Part shown: one piece after another, positions 24,735 through 38,127 of the stretch
How the letters are laid out: each line of letters starts with the position of its first letter
How positions within the stretch are numbered: the stretch's first letter is position 1
From: Pachypanchax playfairii
Taxonomy: Eukaryota; Chordata; Actinopteri; Cyprinodontiformes; Aplocheilidae
Reading direction: 5' to 3'
DNA: 64,000 nt
Assembly: GCA_006937955.1 (NCBI GenBank)
Contig: SSNP01000005.1
Coordinates: forward strand, 3,413,475 to 3,477,474
Made by a program: the position numbers and the translations under genes
Notes under the pieces: generated by a model
The model's input: only the letters and a program-made list of their open reading frames with translations
The model's database searches: none
What the model was told of the DNA's origin: nothing

Positions 24735-27700
24735 GTAAGTGGCCTCTTTTTTTACCTCTCTGTAGTATGTGTCTGAAATCAGCGCGAGGGGGTTAGAAAT
24801 GCTGATAAATAAGAAGCGTCTCCTGTTCTGATGAAATCAGCTGTAGTTGCGGAGGATTTTATGTCTCTACTGACTGTATGAGGCCGTGTGTGTCTTCCAG
24901 CCGCGCCTAAATCTTACCTTGTGCCTGCTGGGGTAAAACATTTGACTCATATTTGCATAATGCACTAGTCAGACATTCTCACTCTGTCCGCCTCTCTGTC
25001 TCACACATACACACTCTGTTGTCTTTGCATTTTTCCTGGGAGCCAAACCACCTCCTCTTGCTGTCCTTTGCTTTTCCTAATTTACACCAGGTGCTTCTTA
25101 CTGGGAGAACTGGACTGTTAGTGGTCACAACGTCAAGGCTTGTGGGAAAAGTGTTGGAGAATCTGTGAAGGAGTCTTTTTTCATTTAGGTGTGGCTTCTT
25201 TGCTGCACTTAGATTTTTCTTCTTTTTGCTTACTTTAGTTTTTGTTTTGTTTGTTTTGTTTTTTCAATTCATTCTGAATGTTCTTATTTTTTTTATCATT
25301 CTTTCCTCTTCATTACACCTTTGATTTATCTCTCATTTCTCTCCGTTTCCATCCCTCCTTCAAAATCACACCTTTTCCTTCTCTCACTTAATCCAGTCTC
25401 ATCTTACCCACATGTTTATTTTCTCTCATCGCTGACTAAATGTTCTTCTTTTTCACTTTCTTCTCCTTTTCGTTTCATTGATTTTTTTTTCTTTTTTTTT
25501 TTTTTTAATCAGTCACTCTTTCTTGTCCACATACATCAAGAGCAAAGCAAAAGAAAACTAAGGTCTTTTTGATTTATTTTTTGTTTCTTTGTTTTCCAAA
25601 GATAAAGAATAACTGTAATGACAACTTCTCATGACTCAGGGAAATCTTGTTTTGTGACATTCCATCAAAAAATCCTCTGAGTTGAATGAAATTTAATCTT
25701 ATTTATTCACTTTTAAGCATGTGACATAAGAAAATCCTTATGAGGGCAACAGTGAACATGATAACACTGTTTTTGTCAGAAACTATGATACTAGTGATAA
25801 AACTATGATAATAATCTGTCAAATTATTGAATTTTTGGGGATTTTTAAAAATTTTTAATATGTTCATACCTCCTCTTTTATATGAAGAAATAATGATAAT
25901 ATGAAAACACGTAAATAAAAAAGCGTGCAGGACCACTGACATTATCACCCAGCTGCAATAGTACAACAAACAGAATCCTAAATAAATGAATGAAGAACAT
26001 TCCTTTAAATGTGGATTCAAATCTGGATCTCTATCCCGACTCTTCTCACATTTCCACAATTGTCTTTGTGTTGATGTAATCATGTACATTTAGTCAACAT
26101 TTCATTTTGTTTCTGTGCCTCATTGAACATAATTTTTGGCTTCAGATCAATCTGTAAGAGCAGGAGAAATCTTCCCAATATGTCCACGTGTTTAAACAGA
26201 ATCTTGGTACCAACCTCTTTGGTCTGTCTGGCATGACGTGTCCTCATTTCCCAGTTTGATTGCTTAAATCACCTTCTGTTCAATATTTTTAATTAGAGCT
26301 GTGTTAGTCACAAGTCTCTGCGCTGAGTGTTGATGTTTAAGTGTGTGTGCTGTTTTTTTTTTTTTAAAGTGTGACTCTTGAATGTGTAATTTTTAAAATA
26401 AGTGGCTTCATTAAACTCGGTGGTTGCCTGGAGCTATGATAATTAACATCTCCGAATGAGCCAGAAGGTGTAATAAATGCTGTTGATTGGTTGCTCATTG
26501 GGCTGCCTGTTCAAAATCTTTTTTTTATCCTTCCAACTTGGACCCCTTACTTTTAAAAGGCCTTTTTGTTGTTGGGATAAAAGGTCAGCCCTCCTCGTCC
26601 TACCCCTCCACTCTTTTTTAATCTTTCCATTGGGGCCCTGCGTGTTCAGCAGAATGGGTCCCTTACAGAAGAAGCAGGTGGTAGAGGACTGGCAGGTCGG
26701 GCAGGCAGGTGGGGGTTGAGTGAGGGCTTATATTGGACTCCAGTGACACCTGATAGTGAAGGATCTTGTTTCTCAACCTGTGAACAGGTGCAGAGACATC
26801 AGTAAAACGTAACAGCTTATAATGTGGAGGAATGTTTGTCCCTAAGATGTTTCCAAGCAAGTACTCGAGGTTTTTTTCCACAGTGAAAGAGAAAATGTCT
26901 CATCTATTAACTGTCCATCTAATCTGTCTGAATGCATCTGCATCAAGTTTCAATCTTTTTACTGTATTTTCTCCCACAAGGGAAATGTCTTTGCTCTTGT
27001 TCAGAGAAGATATCAAACGGCTGAAGAACACATTACACTGATGGATGTGTGACATTAATATTTAGACTCAAGTTGCTTTATTACACGTTGAACTATAATT
27101 ATCAAGCGCTAAATGTCCCTTTGAGGAGTTTTCATGTTCTCCTCTTGCATTCGTTGGTTTTCTCTGTGCACCTTGGTTTCTGCCCAAAAACATACATCTT
27201 TATAGTTTTGTTTTTATTTATGTGAGATTCATTTTAAAGTATATTTTGGTGTGACTAGACATTAAGTCTGTGCTTAAACAATTTTAAATACAAGTTATCA
27301 AAGTGGAAATAAAATGTAATTTCTGATTTATATTTTCGTGTCAATATATTAAAAACATTTTAGATTTTGAGCTGTTAGTTAAAACAAGACATATTAGAGC
27401 ATCACATTGGAAATATTACTCCATCATTATTCTTTTACTTTATTCATGTTTGATGCTCAGTGTAGTAAAACTAAACAACCAATGCATAAACTCTTCATAT
27501 ATTCTTCTTTCAGAAAGACGTCTGAGAGTTGCACACTTTGAGATTTCTGTCACACATTAGGATGCAGAACCATGTTGAGAGCCAACCTCCCACCACTCTT
27601 GTGCATCTTCATATTTCTTCCTTCATGTATTTCTACATGCAATCTGAGACTTTAGACTCAAATGAATCCCTCTCATTTCTCTCACCTCTCTCTGACAAGT

Positions 27701-30700
27701 GCTCTCATGTAGGCTTGAATAGTTTATTGTCACAGTCACTAACAGCACAATCAGATAAGAAGCTTGACTCAAAGTACCCACACAGAGGTAATTAAGATGA
27801 AAGAAATTAACTTTTTTAACTTATTTGAGTGTTGTCTGTCCTGTGCAACACTGAGTGTTCTGCTGCAGAGAAGAGAAGCTTGTTGTGGACATCTGAGTGG
27901 AAACCTGCTGTTATTTGAATCAGAAGCTGCAAACCTTGAAGAATGTGTGATATTTGTGGGCTTTTGTTGTTAATTTCAAACTGGGATAAAATGGTGTGAA
28001 ATATGGCTGCCTATGGTTGACTTTCTATTTAAGGAGGCTTAAGTAGCACCAGCACAGACTCTATATCAGTTGGAGAGTATAATATACTTTGTAATATTTC
28101 CTTGTGACTGAAATCTAGACCACAGTTTGTGTTAAAATGTTACTAATGTAGGAGAATCATGATCGCTAACCAGACAATGTATTTATGTTGTTGCATTTTA
28201 ACTTTTTTTTTTTTGTTTTGCCCAAACCAAACAGTCAGGAGTATTCTATCTAATCTTGCTATGACATTCACTTTATAATGGAGGAGCTCTAGTATGAACA
28301 TGGGCTGCTAATCATCATTATTAGTAACAGTTATTTAAATATTATCAGCTAATTTTCAATGTTTAACCAAAAATGTTCGATCACCTTATTGTCAAAACAT
28401 GATAATGAGGATGTGAGATGTCAGTTAAATCTTTTAGTTTTACTTTAGTAGATTAGTTGAAACAGAAACTCCATTTTAGAAAGAAAAGATGGTTATATCA
28501 TATCATTATTTTTAAAGATGTTACAGGTGTTAATTTAAAGTTTGTCAAAAGAAAAAAATATCTATAAATTAATTGAACGTGAATGAATAAAAACCTGCTC
28601 CTCTTTCCTGACTCAGTGGTGATTGTTCAGACCTTTCAGTTGAGATTTACCAACATCAATATAAAAATCCTTCAGAGTTACTTTACCTGTACAGCCGGCT
28701 CAGACTCGTCAGTCAGACTGATGCTTTTAACAGAGCAGCAGACATCCACACACAACAACACCAATACACACTGTTACTGTTGAGAGAAACAGAAGAATTT
28801 ACCATCCATTCAGTTTAATTTGTCATTTATTCATTTGCTTTGTAATTTGCAGATTTGGTGAAGCTTCAGTCCTTTTTTTGCTGAATAGTTTCAGATCTTT
28901 CTCTGGTCTGCTGATATTCTGTAATTTAAAGTCTTTTAAAGTTTCTTTTTGATCAGCTCAAGGTTTTTCAGTTTGGCCTTACAGGTGTTGAGCTGTTATT
29001 TACTCAATTTGTTTCAGGCCCACATTTTAAATAATGTATCTCGCTGTAATCGTTTCTAGGATGTAGCTCAAGTTTGTGGATTAAAAACACCCAGAGCTAA
29101 AGTATGTGGGGGATGTTTAATAGATAGTTTATAAAATGTATTTATATTAGATGAGAATGAGTCCTAGTTAGACCCTGTAGAGTTAATTAAAGACTCATCT
29201 TTCCTCCACCCTGTTCCTTCTCCTCCTCCTCTATAATTTCTTCCCAAAGTGAATGGGCTCCATCTTTTCCTCCAGCCTTCATGGGGGCCCTGTCCTCTCG
29301 CTACCCTCTCATCACTCTTGTGTGGCCGCCATCCTCCTGTCTTCTCTGTATCCTCCATCTGTCTCCCTGTTCCCTACATGCATGCTGACAGGTCTGTGTG
29401 CCAGCATGGCAGCAGGGGCGGGATGTCTGCTAAACTGTACTGCTTCACTTATATGTTGTTCAGTGACAAATAAAAATATCACATTCTGAGCCATGAACAC
29501 AGCCTGAAAAGTTTCATACAAGGTTTATATCCTAATCTTCAGTTTATTACAGAAAAAGATAAAGTATTGGCTTTGAATATGAACAAGTTTAGCTAAAAAA
29601 AAGAATTTCAAATGTATCAGGTTTCCACTGTGTTGTTGATTTTCTTTCTATATTCTGGTAGCTTCGCAGCAAATTCACAATAATTCAAAAAGCAACAGGA
29701 AGTAAGTGATGGTCACATCAGGCCCTTGATGTTAAGACAGTCTTATTGATGCAGGTATAAAATCCCTGCAAAATGTATTTGACACAGAAACGAGAAGGTT
29801 TGAAGAGCTTATGTCTTGTTGTCGTTTTGATGTATCTTCTCATTTCTAACACAGCAGCATCTAAAACCTTGGAAACTGAAAAACTGTCCAAATGAAAACA
29901 GATTTGTTTCCAATCTGTCAGATTTTTTTTCCTGAGATCTGTTTTCATCATGAACGCCCATGCTGCCAGATGTGCTTGTTGCAACTGTAACACTGTCGCT
30001 CAACCCATTCAGCAAAACAAAGACTTTGAATCTACCACATGGCAGGCCGAGAATAGAAACAGAATGTGGAGGAAGTTGAAAATCAGGTTAACATGCAGCG
30101 CAGAGCCACAGCCCAACCAGCTTCCCTGTCATGTTTGACCTCATCACCTCGTTAATTACCAAATAAGGCTGAACTCCACCCCTCATGGCCTCTTTACCAA
30201 ACACAGACTCATTCATTGAGGTTAAAGCATGGCCTTTAGTCTCTGCAGGTAATAACAGACCACGTGTATGTACCACACAGGCACCCATCTCACTCTGCTC
30301 GTATGTTTATTTGTATCCCACATATGAACAATATGCTTCAGCTCAACCACATCTTACACAAGGACACATACAACTCCACCCAGGAAGAGAGGAGAGGTCT
30401 TTTTAAGACAGATATAAAACTACAGCTGCAGCTAACTTGACTTTTTTTTCTTTACGATACTGCTGAGCACAACGGAACTGCAACAGATTATCAGTCAATA
30501 ATCTGCATGAAGCGGGAGGTTGTAATTTCATCAGTTAACAGCGCTGATGATAGTCAGCACCCCCACACTCACACAGTTTCCAAATATAAACTTCAGACTA
30601 AAAGATTAAACCAACTAAACCAAAATCCTGCTCGCTGCAGAGGAAACCAGCGATGGAAACATAATCTCTCCATGTTCACACAGTCTGTCCACGCTGACCT

Positions 30701-32099
30701 GCCAACAGCAGCAGTCAGGCAACCAAAACCTCTCTGCAGCCCCGAACACACTCCGCACAGCTGTCCACTCTAAATGCTGATTTAGTGTGACGCACATATT
30801 TCAACAAATAAATCATAATCCAGAGTAAATATAATTCAGCCAATCTTATTCACATGGATTATAAAAAGAACTGTTCATTTTCTCAAAATCCTGTATTTAA
30901 AGACTTTGTTTAAACATGTTAATTTATGACATATGGCTCATGTATTTATAAAGTTCATGAGCCTTTCATCATGTGAAGTAACAAAGACTATCATAAAGTC
31001 TTGGTGAAGATGGAGACATTACATTGTGATGTTTTGACATGGTTTATTTATCTATTTATTTATTTATTGTGTGGACGTGGTGTTACCTGTTTTTTTTCTT
31101 TGCTCCTAGTTGCTACTCTTTGCATTCTGGTAAATTTATTGTCTGTGATTCGGAGTTCAGGATCAAGTCTTTATTAGTTTGTACCAGTTGTGTTTCTTGC
31201 TTTTTGAGTTCAGTGCATTTTATTTACCACCTTCCTCTCTTCATGGTTTCTTTATACTTTAGCTCTAGAGTTCATGACTTTATTTCCTGTACTGTTTTAT
31301 AGACTTTCTGTTCCCAGTCTTGTCACTCATGTTTCCTCTGTGCTCTAGTTTCTCCCTGCCTGTCACTCCTGCATAACATCCAGTTAATTAGATCTCAGCT
31401 GCAGCCCGTCATCTCATCAGACTCCTTCGATGTGCATCTCCCTTGGTTTCGTTCATTCTCCGTCAGATCTAACTGTTGTCTCCATTGTTGCCTGGCTTGG
31501 CTTTTGCACGTCATTTTTCCTCATGCTTTAGTTTTTGATAGTGTAAGTTCCATTTTTCCTGGATGTGAGTCATTTAAACTCTCCAACATTATACACATAG
31601 TCATTTTTGACATAAACACTGTTGTTGTTTCTCACAACATTAAGTGCTGCAACAGTCCTGATTCCCCTTTTACTGTTTCATATATGAGACAATCAAGTAA
31701 TTATTAAAAATTAATCAGCCAAGTCTAGAAGGACCATTTGATTTACTGACTATCAGCTTTTTTAAAGACTCAACAGTTTAAGTATAAACACTGCTCAAAA
31801 AATAAAGGGAACACTTAAACAACACGATGTAACTCCAGGTCAGAGTTCTGTGAAATCAAACTGTCCACTTAAAATGCAACATTGATTGACAATCAGTTTC
31901 ACATGCTGTTGTGCAAATGAAATAGACAACAGGTGGAAAAATTGTAGGCAATTAGCAAGACATCCCTAATAAAGAAGGTTCTGCAGGTGGTGACAGACCA
32001 CGTCTCACTTCCTTTCTGGTTGATGTTTTGGTCACTGTTGAATGCTGGCGATGGTTCACTCTAGTGGGAGCATGAGATGGAGTGTACAGTGCAGCTCAT

Positions 32100-33122
32100 C
32101 CAGTATGGAACATAAATGCGAGCTGTGGCAAAAAGGTTTGCTGTGTCTGTCAGCGTAGTGTCCAGAGCATGGAGACAGGCCAGGACACGCTATGGAGGGG
32201 GCTGTAGGAGGGCAACAACCCAGCAGCAGGACCACTTCCTCCACCTTTGTGCAGGGAGGAACAGGAGGAGCTGCCAGAGTCCTGCAGAATGACCTCCAGC
32301 AGGTCACAAATGTGCATGTGTCTGTTCAAAGGGTCAGAAACTGACTCCATGAGGGTGGTATGAGGGTCTGACATCCACAGGTGGGGGTGGGTGTGATTGA
32401 GTCCCAACATCGTGCAGGACGTTTGGCAGAGAACACCAAGACTAATTCACTACTGGCACCTTGTGGTCTTCACAGATGAAAGCAGCTTCACACTGAGCGC
32501 ATGTGATCGAGTCTGCAGACGCCATGGAGAACGTTCTGCTGTCTGCAGCTTCCTCCAGTACGAACGGTTTGACAGTGGGTCAGTAATGGTGTGGGTGGTG
32601 TTTCTTTGGGGGGGCGGGGTGCACAGCCCTCCATGTTCTCATCAGAGGTAGTCTGACTGTCATCAGGTATCGAGATGAGATCCTCAGAGACCCCTTGTGA
32701 GACCATATGCTGGTGCGGTTGGTCCTGGGTTCCTCCTAATGCAAGACAATACTAGACCTCATGTGGCTGGAGAGTGTCAGCGGTTCCTTCAAGACGAAGG
32801 CGTTGATGCTCTCAAATCAATCAAATCAATCAAAAATACTTTATTAATCCCCGAAGGGAAATTCAAGTGGACAGGCCCCGCCCCTTCCCCAGACCTGAAT
32901 CCAGCAGAGCACATCTGGAACATAATGTCTCGTTCCATACACCAACGCCATGTTGCACAACAGACTGTCCAGGAGTTGGTGGATGCTTTAGTCCAGGTCT
33001 GGGAGGAGATCCCTCAGGAGAACATCTGCCACTGCATCAGGAGCTGCCCAGGTGTTGTAGGGAGGTCATACAGGCATGTGGAGGCCACGCCCACTACTGA
33101 GCGTCATGTTGACTTGTGTTAA
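32100..33122 (+). pseudogene. Tc1 transposase pseudogene
   Basis: The N-terminal DNA-binding part, about 32100-32400, is readable only in pieces across stops and frameshifts. From 32397 one frame carries VVFTDESSF, the region of the first catalytic Asp. Another frame from 32697 carries LLMQDNTRPHVA (second Asp) and PSPDLNPAEHIWN (the Glu). The DDE triad is therefore recognisable but split across frames. An 18-codon stretch foreign to Tc1 interrupts the region between the second Asp and the Glu. It cannot encode an active enzyme. ORFs on the opposite strand here are shadows. Confidence 0.88.
32811..32868 (-). mobile_element. Rex1-type LINE tail nested in the transposase
   Basis: A degenerate TCAA/ATCA simple repeat is followed by AATACTTTATTAATCCCCGA and AGGGAAATTC. 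On the minus strand this reads as the hallmark fish LINE 3' end: GAATTTCCCT, GGGGATTAATAAAGTATT, then a tetranucleotide tail. It lies just after the second-Asp region of the transposase and before its PDLNP motif, so it inserted after the Tc1 element. The reading frame stays open across it. Confidence 0.75.
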
Positions 33123-36079
33123 GGATGTTACATCAAAGTTGGATCAGCATGGAGTTTTTCCACTTCCCTTTTATTTGATAATTCATGTGTGATTTTGTTG
33201 TCAGCACATTTAACTATGTAAAGAACAAAGTATTTGATAAAAATATTTTATTTATTCAGAGCTAGGATGCTTTATTTTGTGTTCCCTGTATTTTATGAGC
33301 AGTGTGTTTAATGAAGATCTCTTTCCCACAGCTCGTCCTCCACTCAGTCAAACAGAGACAAACATCCAAAATCTGAGGTCAAGAGCAGTTTCACACTGAC
33401 TACGTTGTAATTTAATGTGGGACTTTCTGAGCTTCCGTAAAATATGCAGCACAAATTGTAATAACAAAGGTGTTAAATACTATTTAAAAAAGACCTTTAT
33501 TGGAGACACTCATGTTGTCAATCCAGAAAAAAAAGCAGACTTCAGCATAAGGTTGACAAATTTCACTTACACAGATTTATTCATGCTAACAGCCTGAATA
33601 GCTTTAATCAAGGTGTGGGGGTCATGTCATTTTCACAAAATATTTAACAGATGATTGCATGATATTTAACTTTCTGTCATGATGGGTATTTTTCTTCTAT
33701 TTTTAAGTTATGTATAAAGGTTTCATTGTTGAAAAGGTTTCAGGGATAACATGACGGGTATCAAAAGGTGACTTGGTAACACCAATTCAATAAATGCTAC
33801 ATCAATCATTTGTTCGGTCCACTTTATTCCACAATTGGATATCAGATCATAGCAACAGAGCGATTTTTAAAACACACCGAAGAGAGGAATCTGTGTGTGT
33901 GAGATGCACGAGTCGATTTATATAATCTCCTCTGGAGCAGAAGTGAGGTTAATGTGTGTTTGTGATGTGAGTGTGTGCACATAAGCGTGTGCATGTGTGT
34001 GTGTGGTATGTCATCGTCCCTGCAGCAGACAGATGACCTTGGATGGGTCGTCTGGCTTTCCTTCTTTAGAGCCCCAATAATGTAAGTTAAATTTCCTCTG
34101 ATGCTGTTTGATGTGACGAGAGAAAATCACAGGAGCCTAAATAAAAAGAGATGCTTTGCAGACTGTTCTGATCGTGTATCTCTCAGCATGTTTTTCTTAC
34201 ACAGTTACATTTTGAGAGTTGTGCTGCAGTTTCCACCCACTCACATTCTAGGACATCTCCTGACCTCTGTCATGTTTTGTTATCAAAAAGAAGAAAAGCA
34301 ATACAAGAACACTGCAAGCCAGTCATAGATGATTCAGGTGGGAAATGGGTCTGTACCAGCAGTTTCAGACCATGAAGGGGGGGCGGGGGAGTTCTGCCAG
34401 ACAAAACAGTAGATTTGGTGATCATTTTCACTTTTGACTGCTTCAATTTAATTTGATGAGTGTAATTCAAAAAACTTTAAAGCTAGAAGAGACTTTAATC
34501 TGTTTGAAATGATCTATTCTTGGATGACAAGGGACAAAAATTTGAAATGACATCTGTCTCTAATGTTCACATGCTGTTTTGTTTTATACTTTCAACTCAT
34601 CGTAACTTTGAGGGTCGTGTAATCTCAGTGTCATGCTGCTGCTTCACAAGTTTTACAACTTTAATATCAAACTCCAGTGAAGAAAGACTGAGATTCTACA
34701 GAACAGTTTCCCAAGAATGAGCAAAGCCAAACAATAAACTTTAGGAGGCAGCTGGATTTCTGTAGGTGTGAGAAAATTAGGGCAACTTCAAGGCAAATGA
34801 CAAATATGGAGAAAAATATGTGTTACAAACTGAAAGAGGTATTTTAGTTCTTTATAACTCCAATAGTACATATCAATTAGTCCAGCTCTCAGAATCTAAC
34901 AGTTTCTCATAACACACATATACAAACACTCATGTAGTACCAAAAAAATCCCAAAAATCACAGACAAACCAGCATCAAGTGTTCATTTTAGTCTGTTTAT
35001 CAGAGAAGCAGAAAAAACTAACTTAAGTCATAGTGCCTTTGAAGTGGGGTTATATGGAGTCCTTATGATCAGTTGGTATCTTACCTGCAGTAAACAGCAT
35101 TCAGAGTGATCTCAGTTTGAAGAATCAGGGAGAAATTCTCATCAAACAGAACTGAACCTATTCCAGAGCAGATTTCCACCATCTCAAACAACTCTAGCTC
35201 AAAAATCCCCTCACAGTTAGATCATTTTAACCTTCTCACTATGATATAAGATCATTGTTTATTTCTCAGTCATACTCTACAGTACAACTGCATGTACAGA
35301 GGTTGTTAAAGCATTGTAAATCACTTGTGACTCACAGTTTGCAGGTCTAGTAAACAAAAAACAACTACATTCAACAAAACTCAGTTATAACAAAAGTAAA
35401 AACAACACGTGGAATATTGGAGAAACACAACCTGTTGATCTTTGTGCTGCAGAGCATTCAGACACTTAATAAGAGCAGTATTTGGATTTAAAAGAGGCAT
35501 GAATCAGTTTAAATCTAATTTAACTGTCAGTAGATTTACTGTACAATGATCTGGTTTTTATAAGTGGCTCAGAGTGTTTGCTTCAGTGTATTCTGTCCAA
35601 ATGTGAAACATTTGTTTGTATCCTGAATGATAAGGCAGGATGAAGTGCTTACAAATCTCCACAAGCAACTATAACATAAAATAAACAGAACTTGTCTATT
35701 AAAAGGAACTGTTTTCCCATTGACAGACCACATTCAGTCCCAATACGTTCATTCTACATTTTAGTGAATAATTTAGAACATTGTTGTAGCCAGTGAGAGC
35801 TTACTAATGCTTTCATAAATAATATTTCGCTGATGAGTTTTTGTTTTGTATTAAGTAAAAGAGTTTTTTCTGTTTGTGCTACACAGAAACATTTCGTCTG
35901 GATGTTAATGTTTTTTTTTTATCTAAATCTGTTTGGTCAAAATAAATAGTGATTGTGAACTAACTGAGTGAACATAATAAATTTTTTTTTTTTCTTGTAC
36001 ATCTTTGTTAAATAAGCAGCAGAAAAACATTCAAATACATGAAGAAATGATTCATCAAGAACTTTTTTCTGTTGTTACT

Positions 36080-36210
36080 AATAGTAAGTAAAGTTTATTT
36101 ATAAAAGCGCCTTTCACAGATAGAAATCACAAAGCAAATACAAAAATACACCAAATGAAAATAAAACAGATAAAATAAATAAAACGCATCAACAAAAAAC
36201 TTTCATAAAG
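36080..36210. repeat. Retroelement tail-like repeat
   Basis: AAAGTTTATTTATAAAAGCG, then CCTTTCACAGATAGAAATCA and CAAAGCAAATACAAAAATAC, followed by A-rich sequence. This is the common fish repeat tail in which TTTATTTATA-AGCGCCTTTCA precedes CACAAAGTGC-like sequence. The borders are approximate. Confidence 0.55.
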
Positions 36211-37012
36211 AAAAATTCTTCAGTCCCTTTTTAAAAGTGACTAATAGACAAACTGCCGCTAATCACATTATTGATTTTGTCATTTCTTTTCTTAAAGACC
36301 AACCGCATGACAACAAAAACAAAAACATTTCAATCAATACAGACATTCAGTTCTTAGCTGCAAACAAGTTCATCAATATGTTGATGGAAATTCATAGATC
36401 CTCCTTTTTCGTTAACACCAACAACTAATTTCCTATGAGAATACAACGCCTCCGAAGATTCATTATTCAAAAGGACTTTATGAGTCCCAGATGGAATTGT
36501 GTAAAGAAAATAAAGCAAGCACATAAAAATTAAACAGCTTTAGTGCTTCAGGGGTTTCTGCACACTGTGGAAACAGAGAACGATGATCATTTTTAGAGCG
36601 TCCCTTCCTGTATTTCATAAGAATAATAAAAAAAACTGCTGTTAGGTTAAAATCCCCAGACTTTCCATCTCTAATTAAAGAATTAGAAGAAACTGCCTAA
36701 GAGCTAATTTGGACAATTAGTCTACAGCTCAGCTATTAACCTCTAAAATGTATCATCACAACTTCAGGTAAGAGATTCAGTGACTAAGTTAGACACCCAA
36801 CAGCAGCATAATGCTATGATCCATATTGGGTCTGTTTTACATGAACTTAACAGAGATAGTAAAAGTTATTCTACATGACTTACAGATTTTAAATGATTTA
36901 AAAACACTTATCCATGTTTAGAAAATCTGTTTGTTGTCAGAATTATTAGCACGACCAACATTATGGGTTTAAATTACTGAATTACAATAAAAATTATGAA
37001 ACTAATAAATAT

Positions 37013-37242
37013 CCTGTATTTGTATAATGCTTTTCTAGTCAATCAGACCACTCAGAGCACTTTCACACTACAAGTTTTACATTTATCCATTCATACAACC
37101 TGATATGTAGATCGGGGGGCTACATGGGGTTCAGTGTCTTGCCCAAGGACACTTTGACATGTGGCGGTGGAAGCCGGGATCAATCCAACAACCTTCAAAT
37201 TGGAGGACGACCGCTCTAACCACTGAGCCACAGCCGCCCCAA
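37013..37242. repeat. Teleost interspersed repeat of the TTGCCCAAGGACAC type
   Basis: Runs from CCTGTATTTGTATAATGCTT through CACTCAGAGCACTTTCACAC, TACATGGGGTTCAGTGTCTT, GCCCAAGGACACTTTGACAT, GGAAGCCGGGATCAATCCAA and CGACCGCTCTAACCACTGAG to CCACAGCCGCCCC. Each block is a landmark of a highly abundant fish repeat. The copy is nearly complete and only moderately diverged. The ORF over its right end is incidental. Confidence 0.8.
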
Positions 37243-38127
37243 TACAGACCAGCGTTGAAAATTAATTCATCTGAAAATCTCAAGGCTTATTCCTGCTTCT
37301 GTTTTGCAGTATTTGAAAATTCTAAACTCTCATCTCAGCATTTCTTATTTCCTTCTTCTCTCAAATGTTGCACCATTAACTGGTTCTTGTAGTTTGTCAT
37401 GTAAAATAGTTATATTACATATGTTGCATAACATCCTCCCAAATGCCTGAACAGTGTTGAGCAAGTCACATAACATGTCATATCTAAGAAATAGAAAGAT
37501 TAGAAAAATGAAAGAATGTAACAGAAAATAGCAAATTACTTTTCATGTTATTTAATCTGTATGTTTCCTTCAGCTTGGCAGTGAGTCTAAGCGTTTACGT
37601 ATCTTGCTGTCTTGTTTGGGAGTGATGGCCGGATGGAGCGAGAGGTTTAAGGAAGGATATGGGAGCTGAGCCAAAAGGTAAAGCTCACTATTTACCAATC
37701 AGTCTATGTTCCAACCCTGATGGACCTGTTGTTATGAGATCTGAGTCAGGATCCCTCATAGGCTGGCTGGATTCAGTCTTGAAGATAAAGTGAGGAGCTC
37801 CGTCATCTGGGGAGTTTAAAGTAGATTCAACTAAGGTGGTTCTGAGTAGGAATGATCAGGAGGTTTCTTGGTCCACTTGTTCTGGAAGTTTTTGAGACAG
37901 GTCTCCAGTCCTCAGGGGTTGACTGGTGGGGGTTATATCCCTCCTGAACCTGGTACCTCCAGGATCAGACTTGTATAAGAGGAAGAAACAAGATGAATTG
38001 AAAATCAGCTGATTTTCCTCAGTGTTATTTTATACTAACAACTGAGCCTGAAAAGTGTGTAAATCTTTACCTTTGATTAGAAGTCAAGTTTCATTTCTTT
38101 GCTTTAAGCTTCAGCTTAATATCAGTC

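Larger units (their letters stand above)
31789..33304 (+). mobile_element. Tc1/mariner transposon, inactive, about 1.5 kb
   Basis: The left terminal repeat CACTGCTCAAAAAATAAAGG (from 31789) and the right one, ending TTTTATGAGCAGTG at 33304, are inverted complements, including the GTTCCCT/AGGGAAC block. The length is typical for Tc1-like elements. Between them lies a broken transposase gene (listed separately). A small retroelement tail is inserted inside the transposase at about 32811. Both ends are preceded or followed by TTTA/TAAA sequence, so the exact TA duplication is blurred. It sits within the putative smpd3 intron 1. Confidence 0.9.

Noticed and set aside
24413..24796. A 127-codon ORF across the CpG-rich block as a possible protein-coding gene
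   Set aside because: Its composition follows the CpG-rich DNA, no domain is recognisable, and it runs through a strong splice donor. A 5' UTR exon explains it better.
25703..26089. A 128-codon minus-strand ORF
   Set aside because: AT-rich, mixed hydrophobic sequence without motif, homologous exon or splice context.
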